From assembly GCF_020882245.1 (NCBI RefSeq), contig NC_083598.1, forward strand, positions 92,571,714 through 92,635,713: a stretch of 64,000 nucleotides of DNA, in the 5' to 3' direction. How positions within the stretch are numbered: position 1 is the stretch's first letter; every line of letters begins with the position of its first letter. A model generated the notes under the pieces. It had not been told where the DNA came from, did no database searches, and worked only from the letters and a program-made list of their open reading frames with translations. The DNA is from Rhopalosiphum padi. Its lineage: Eukaryota > Arthropoda > Insecta > Hemiptera > Aphididae. A program made the position numbers and the translations under genes. Below are positions 63,001 through 64,000 of this stretch, one piece after another.

Positions 63001-64000
63001 TACTTTCTCACTTTTTATTACATATATTATGTTATTATATTTAATTTAATAATTATCATTTAAATTACAAATAAAATGCAAGATGTATTATACCAATGTA
63101 AACAGTCACTACCTAAAGACCACTATTTGTCACCTCCGCTAAATCAAACTTTTAGGATTGTGTTATGTTTGACAGCGTGAATAACCTAAAAAAAAAGGTA
63201 GTATATAACGCAAGTATAATAGTATATTATCGTAATTCGGGTGGCTACCAAACCGAGGCAATTCGACACTGTCGCGTGTACGCTATCGTTTATCGCCTCG
63301 AGCACCAAAAGTATTGTATTGCTGCACCGACGATATGCGACATTGTTATATTATTGTTATTTATACATTTCGCTCAGTTTATTTTTAATAAAGTTTATAT
63401 GTACATATCATATACCTATATGGTTTGATATTCACCCAGGCCACGTTCTCTAACCTACAGTATGTGACGTATATATATATAATAATATATTCAGTTATTT
63501 TTTCGAATCGGTTTCTGTTTTCACTTACATTCACCCACCCACCCAACCGCTAAAAAATACACACGCTCGCCTTCTCTTCTGTCGCTCACTTGCCTTGAGC
63601 GTCGCTTTCGGTGAAAATGACCAATTTCCCGCACACGCCCGCCGAAAGCTATTTCACCACACCACCACTTTTCTGATCGTCAAAACATTATCCATGTAAT
63701 TCGGCTTAACGTATAACATCGAAATCACTCCCCATCGATGATACCCCTACCCCAAAACTATGTCAGCGCTTCACGAGGCGTTCTCAAATACTTCAATACT
63801 TTTTCGTTTAGCCGTATTATGACTGTTAGATAGGAATGATAGGATTGAAATAAATTAATAACTACCTAACCGGCAAAAAGCACATGAATTCATATGGAAT
63901 AACCTATTTCGTATTTGTAATATATATATGTGTGTGGGTGTATGTATTATATGTGTCCGGACCTTTGAAAAATAACGCATCCAGACAAGATCCGAAACAC
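63001..64000. other. Unassigned DNA, CpG-richer toward the end
   Basis: The 87- and 70-codon plus frames at 63165-63453 overlap each other in different frames and lack domains. Positions 63480-63780 are notably less AT-rich, with C-rich runs (CACCCACCCACCCAACCGC at about 63531). They may be regulatory or close to a gene beyond the window. Nothing specific can be assigned. Confidence 0.35.

Noticed and set aside
63604..63658. GCTTTCGG/CCGAAAGC plus GGTGAAA/TTTCACC inverted words near the right edge
   Set aside because: The two pairs are not nested in hairpin order, so they do not define a stable structure. Probably chance.
1..64000. CRISPR arrays, bacterial operons or viral genes
   Set aside because: No regularly spaced direct repeats with unique spacers, no ribosome-binding-site-led gene clusters and no viral hallmark proteins were seen. 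The sequence texture is eukaryotic nuclear DNA.

Overview
The window looks like one AT-rich, gene-poor piece of an insect nuclear genome. An aphid or close sternorrhynchan relative is the best guess. This is inferred from the low-GC background with dense TATTATA-type runs, from decayed LINE, MULE and hAT copies, and from dispersed repeats that I recognise as typical of aphid assemblies. All alignments were made by eye; no search or composition count was run. I found no intact host protein-coding gene, rRNA, convincing tRNA or CRISPR array. The longest open frames (209, 189, 149 and 138 codons) are low-complexity, encode translated microsatellites, or overlap one another on both strands, so I do not call them genes.

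Layout. 1-5.2 kb: two decayed non-LTR retrotransposons, both on the minus strand and end to end. One keeps only the C-terminal half of a reverse transcriptase and its 3' tail (983-2150). The other keeps endonuclease and reverse transcriptase remnants (about 2350-5160). 6.3-6.5 kb: a cluster of four GTGTGCGGT-type repeats resembling a transposon subterminal region. 8.87-9.90 kb: a complete MULE-type element with a 9-bp target duplication, arrayed subterminal repeats and a transposase fragment. 10.9-11.6 kb: a TIR element with TATACAG ends. 16.2 kb: an old hAT-like MITE. 17.1-17.8 kb: a probable LINE 3' tail. 19-34.5 kb: mostly unique sequence in which AT-rich stretches alternate with CpG- and CT-rich, microsatellite-laden blocks. 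The largest such block (31.5-34.5 kb) may be regulatory or promoter-proximal DNA of a gene outside the window or of a long intron.

36.6 kb: a well-preserved hAT MITE. 38.9-39.9, 48.6-49.6 and 62.0-63.0 kb: three near-complete copies of a dispersed repeat of about 1.05 kb, with partial copies elsewhere. 42.5-43.4 kb: a probable LINE 3' end with an (ATT)n tail. 45.7-46.25 kb: a second, frameshifted MULE transposase pseudogene, homologous to the fragment at 9.1 kb. 47.1-47.3 kb: a cluster of palindromes. 50.2 kb: a GCG-rich MITE-like element. 52-57.6 kb: a mosaic of repeat and MITE ends. 59.4-60.2 and 63.2-64.0 kb: further CpG-richer unique blocks.

Nothing here forms an operon or pathway. The content is a graveyard of transposable elements of different ages embedded in intergenic or intronic DNA. 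The most informative object is the MULE-type element at 8880-9888.
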